From Stramenopiles sp. TOSAG23-3 (lineage: Eukaryota; Sar): a DNA stretch of 17,034 nt. The stretch spans positions 8,103-25,136 of the forward strand of contig LT642223.1 in assembly GCA_900128585.1 (NCBI GenBank), written 5' to 3'. Position 1 is the stretch's first letter, and every line of letters begins with the position of its first letter. Shown in pieces: positions 15,101-17,034 of this stretch. The notes under the pieces were generated by a model. It was not told the origin of the DNA. It searched no databases and saw nothing but the letters and a program-made list of their open reading frames with translations. A program made the translations under genes and the position numbers.

Positions 15101-16180
15101 CCGGGACCAAACTTGCTCCACGAACCTAGCCTTGCTCGTTTCCAACAGTCTTTCTGAAGCTGCGACAATGTCATCATTCGCTTGGTCCAAAGTGAAAAGA
15201 ATCAGCATTTCTATTAGGTCATCCATGCACGACGCTGTCATCGTCCGAGAGCACCCAAGAAGGATCTTTTCCGCAAACTGGATACCCGCAAGGCGAACTT
15301 TCCATCTGTTCTGACTGTTCAAGCCGATCTGTTTGATGCTTCCGATGGCATTTTTTATCAACATAGAGATGCGGGCGGTCGTTTCGTACAACCAGTTTTG
15401 ATCCCGGCTGACCCGAATGTCCATGTGGTTTTTGCTGGCACCCCCCGAAATGGTCCCTTGCCCCACTGTTCCTGTGATCGACGACCTCGTCGTGGCGTCC
15501 TTCTCTTTGCCCGCGCCCGAAAGCACGCCGTGGCCTTCTAAGACGCCTTTCATTTGAAGAATGGCAGACTGGGGCGCCCCCCCATGCGCGGTCCGCGAGT
15601 CTGCCCCTCCCCGAAAGTTACGCAAGAGGTCCTTGCTGACGTCATCCCCGATTGCGCCAAACAAGAGAGTTCCCCAGACATCCAGGGCTAGGCAAGGCAG
15701 GGCGTGCCCCCGCTTGAAATCCCCGCAGACAATCTTGCAAACCCCAGTGCTTATCCCCGGCAGAAAGCAAGACAGCGTGTCTGCGCTCTTGACGGTGGAG
15801 CATACTTTTTGCAAAACTTGGAGCGACAGCTCGGCATTTTTCCTATTTTTCTCTTCTTTTCCAACTGCTAGTAAAATCGCCACAAAATGGCCCAGGAGTG
15901 CGCGTCGCTTCGGGTTTGAAAATATCGTGCCCACAGTCGGCGTGAATATCGTGTTCAATATTTCGAGCGCGTAAGCCCGCGCCTCCTCGCTACTGGAGGA
16001 GTTGAACTCCCCCTTGGGTGTGCCTATGGCGGAGACCGAGTGGTGAAACACCAATGTCCACTGGGTCGGAAAGTCGTCAAAGTAAAACCTGGGCTTTCCC
16101 TTCACTTCCGAAAGCAACACCCCCAAGGCGTTCTCGCCAAGGGCACCAGACTGTTCGCCGGAAGGTGGGAGGTTACTCAT
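12107..16180 (-). CDS. Fusion of TTI1 (TELO2-interacting protein 1) with a METTL21/VCP-KMT-like lysine methyltransferase
   Basis: This is one uninterrupted 1357-residue frame. Residues 1 to about 1050 are a full-length TTI1 homologue, a HEAT-repeat scaffold of the Tel2-Tti1-Tti2 (TTT) complex. TTT works with HSP90/R2TP to mature PIKK kinases such as TOR, ATM and ATR. TTI1 matches include SCFLPGIS and GDFKRGHAL (about 137-155), the WKVRLAG segment, LVYPLLEKLGD with its downstream block (about 605-700), and a C-terminal block near 843-925. Residues about 1095-1357 form a class I methyltransferase of family 16: VVWDCGLVLSALL, SAM motif DLGCGTGFCGI (D1191), acidic loop VVLTDVTEI, and DCLY (D1278-Y1281) matching the family D/E-x-x-Y motif. 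It most resembles METTL21D (VCP-KMT), which trimethylates a lysine of p97/VCP. Sixteen codons extend upstream of the ATG used here (16180-16178), beginning at GTG. Joint function is inferred. Confidence 0.9.
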   Translation of the reverse strand: MSNLPPSGEQSGALGENALGVLLSEVKGKPRFYFDDFPTQWTLVFHHSVSAIGTPKGEFNSSSSEEARAYALEILNTIFTPTVGTIFSNPKRRALLGHFVAILLAVGKEEKNRKNAELSLQVLQKVCSTVKSADTLSCFLPGISTGVCKIVCGDFKRGHALPCLALDVWGTLLFGAIGDDVSKDLLRNFRGGADSRTAHGGAPQSAILQMKGVLEGHGVLSGAGKEKDATTRSSITGTVGQGTISGGASKNHMDIRVSRDQNWLYETTARISMLIKNAIGSIKQIGLNSQNRWKVRLAGIQFAEKILLGCSRTMTASCMDDLIEMLILFTLDQANDDIVAASERLLETSKARFVEQVWSRLDVRFRNLLVSLSRTARGGDDQHLHSALLTATGYARLLQTRLGNVFSIDETPKLCRFIAQALALDRSAITEQHRGPLVYRTYFNRDQAGGPRSTQLTAAYYDVPFKYVRSKACRTSVGLLLESVGRYTDSVDVLSYLTDETAQDWRISRRCECVFMTNAIFAGALADLTEDFVCTFLQDTVRCHEWNNASGTANAASAPYNDSEALRVKGPVRSFEERFESEVAVSLLLSRLAHASEVRQGAFKSCLMDLVYPLLEKLGDPGLIVVQAALASLLRISNACEYTGIDALIEDNVDYLIDNICLRLTFLEDYPFTPRVIRGIVVHAANYDTTGALLHEVVNTLLRSIDSEISNANGGFYASSKHLVTLMMAVHDLMAALEEHVQKVLVAEGVPLRGKRTFARKRPRSSMEVLIDEIVEWDRHLTSIDAQDDVDIRAPPTLKEESAADDAEEIVGEEDPSAAAPCLHEREAAKTLLTKVRHFLPGGPVIMRCKVLETMRSGFKVLALVENDLLPAVAQSWDTIAAMCRAPELPVFCSALGCMSTLCELCSQFIQARFTKKLWPILKREMLSSLSQLWSAKTSVSLEDLRAVNQNADADGSTRSRKELLASRSPVRKRLLSILSFFEKTCSFCPGMLAPHAWELARACCRALRAIPEDFLNGKDHSLILSLLQKLKTAEETAVFHAIVLSEGLCVRPPDGIVNLPRLQFVSQSSHPPPIYGEGLLLQKTGFCIKSMVNKMKHGQRVDRWDLPFRTVAGWERIFANASKETPTLGVNFVKANKKVFEVEMKDKSVLPVRQRLDLGLGAVVWDCGLVLSALLQDLPSSFLTRRSVIDLGCGTGFCGIVASAKCSAAHVVLTDVTEIMPLVNENVQGAIACNFISASNSIVAEHFDWCALLEDGADDSKNSWVPQHGFDVVLASDCLYEPKHYEGLLLAFDKVLASSGILIIVYRMRHADRERLFFQKMKDRGFAFTCLHQEALQPKRLRNTGLYVFFATKDSE

Positions 16181-16382
16181 ACCTCTGGTAAGTAGGCAAC
16201 AAGACAAGGCAGGTAAATACGACGACACACAGGATACTGGTTCTACAAATTCAAATGAACATCCTTCTTCCGGGGAGTTCTTCCTTCACTCACGAAACCG
16301 TGGTACGAATAAAGTGCGTTGTAGTTAGTTAATTGTATCTCGGAAAGTAAATGAGAAGATATTAAATTTCACTCTAACTATA

Positions 16383-16394
16383 TGTATGCATACA
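16383..16394. promoter_or_regulatory. TGTATGCATACA palindrome
   Basis: This perfect 12-bp palindrome, with TGTAT and ATACA arms, lies about 200 bp upstream of the TTI1-methyltransferase start. It shares its half-sites with 306-316 and 3490-3515. The regulatory role is inferred. Confidence 0.3.
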
Positions 16395-16501
16395 GTCTAG
16401 TTTGTAGCTTATATATTGCATTATATATAATTAAAAATCCGAATCAAAACATTTCATCGATCGAAATAATAATCGAAATCGAAATCGAAATTTTAATTAT
16501 T

Positions 16502-16552
16502 GAAAAAAAAGAGAAGAAAGAAGAAAAAAGAAAGAAGAAGAAGAAGAAAAGA
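16502..16552. repeat. GAA/GAAA purine tract
   Basis: Almost pure purine on the + strand, opposed by the long pyrimidine tract that begins about 155 bp further on. Confidence 0.85.
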
Positions 16553-16706
16553 TGATATTTTATTCTTTTTTTAATCAATTTTGATAGAGAGAGAGAGAGT
16601 AGAAACGAAGACACAACAACTACAAAAAAGAAAATAAATAATTATAAATTCTTCCTTATACATATACAGTTTACTCTGCTTGGATAATATTGACCTGTCT
16701 ATAAAT

Positions 16707-17034
16707 TTCTTTCTTCTCATATCTTCTTCTTTCTTCTTCTTTCTTCTTCTTTTATCTTCTTCTTTCTCTTTCTTCTTCTTCTTCTTCTTCTTCTTCTTCT
16801 TCTTCTTTCTTCTTCTTCTTCTTCTTTTTCTTCTTTCTTCTTTCTTCTTTCTTCTTTCTTCTTTCTTCTTCTTCTTCTTTCTTCTTTCTTCTTTCTTCTT
16901 TCTTCTTTCTTCTTCTTCTTCTTCTTTCTCTTTCTCTTTCTCTTTCTATTTCTATTTCTCTTTCTTCTTCTTCTTCTTCTTCTTCTTCTTTTTCTTCTTC
17001 TTCTTCTTCTTCTTCTTCTTCTTTTTCTTCTTCT
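16707..17034. repeat. Long TTC/TTTC pyrimidine microsatellite
   Basis: About 330 bp of nearly pure pyrimidine on the + strand, made of TTC, TTTC and a short CTTTCT/TATTTC stretch (about 16925-16962), running off the end of the window. In reverse complement it is the same class of repeat that opens the window. Confidence 0.95.

Larger units (their letters stand above)
16181..16706. other. Upstream region of the TTI1-methyltransferase gene
   Basis: There is no gene in this region. It grades from moderate GC next to the start codon into AT-rich DNA with a 12-bp palindrome at 16383-16394, a (AAATCG)n run (about 16464-16490), a purine tract (16502-16552) and a short GA repeat near 16587. The promoter must lie in the first few hundred bp, but I see no convincing core element. 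Confidence 0.55.

Noticed and set aside
16181-16228. N-terminal extension of the TTI1 fusion starting at GTG
   Set aside because: A eukaryotic nuclear gene is expected to start at ATG; the first ATG in frame is at 16180-16178. The same reasoning trims the kinase (GTG) and HutD (TTG) frames.
1-17034. tRNA, rRNA, CRISPR or transposon genes
   Set aside because: I scanned spacers for tRNA B-box-like sequence, regular repeat-spacer arrays, terminal repeats with target duplications and transposase motifs, and found none. By-eye scanning can miss divergent small RNAs.
1-17034. A multi-gene defence or biosynthetic system
   Set aside because: The seven genes belong to unrelated housekeeping or signalling families in mixed orientations; nothing suggests a functional cluster.

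Overview
The window looks like nuclear DNA of a eukaryotic microalga, most plausibly a photosynthetic stramenopile (heterokont). The reasons are a violaxanthin-de-epoxidase-like lipocalin next to Golgi, mitochondrial and calpain-type genes, GC-rich uninterrupted coding regions, and AT-rich spacers full of simple repeats. The lineage is an inference: haptophytes and other complex-plastid algae also carry such families. Each of the seven genes is one open reading frame. No coding intron is needed to explain any of them.

Layout. 1-539: GAA/GAAA microsatellite, pyrimidine tract and G-runs upstream of gene 1. 540-1943 (+): GH99 endo-alpha-1,2-mannosidase of Golgi type. 2223-3449 (-): AGC/PKA-like protein kinase with an F-box-like N-terminus. 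3450-4211: divergent spacer with palindromes, a TTC tract, a 36-bp tandem duplication and a TATAAAA. 4212-5228 (+): mitochondrial carrier of the 2-oxodicarboxylate type. 5229-6336: long spacer with a GA repeat, a very AT-rich island with two telo-box-like 12-mers, a TATA palindrome and a candidate 5'-UTR intron. 6337-7227 (+): secreted-looking violaxanthin-de-epoxidase-like protein. 7488-8231 (-): HutD/Ves-family protein with a likely organelle presequence. 8232-9325: divergent spacer with opposed GAA and TTC tracts. 9326-11836 (+): myristoylation-signal calpain with an intact Cys-His-Asn triad. 12107-16180 (-): 1357-residue protein joining a full-length TTI1 homologue to a METTL21/VCP-KMT-like methyltransferase. 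16181-17034: upstream region ending in about 330 bp of TTC-rich repeat.

The genes do not form a pathway or operon. They are ordinary neighbouring eukaryotic genes; the three convergent pairs are separated by only 260-279 bp, the other gene pairs by 760-1110 bp. The most striking item is the TTI1-methyltransferase fusion. It would place a chaperone/AAA-ATPase-type lysine methyltransferase on the TTT co-chaperone that matures PIK-related kinases. Other notable items are the F-box-like/kinase combination, the apparently non-plastid VDE-like protein with an altered active-site segment, the HutD protein in a eukaryote, and recurrent TGTAT/ATACA palindromes in upstream regions. In three ORFs (kinase, HutD, TTI1 fusion) the longest reading frame begins at a non-ATG codon; I use the first in-frame ATG for each.
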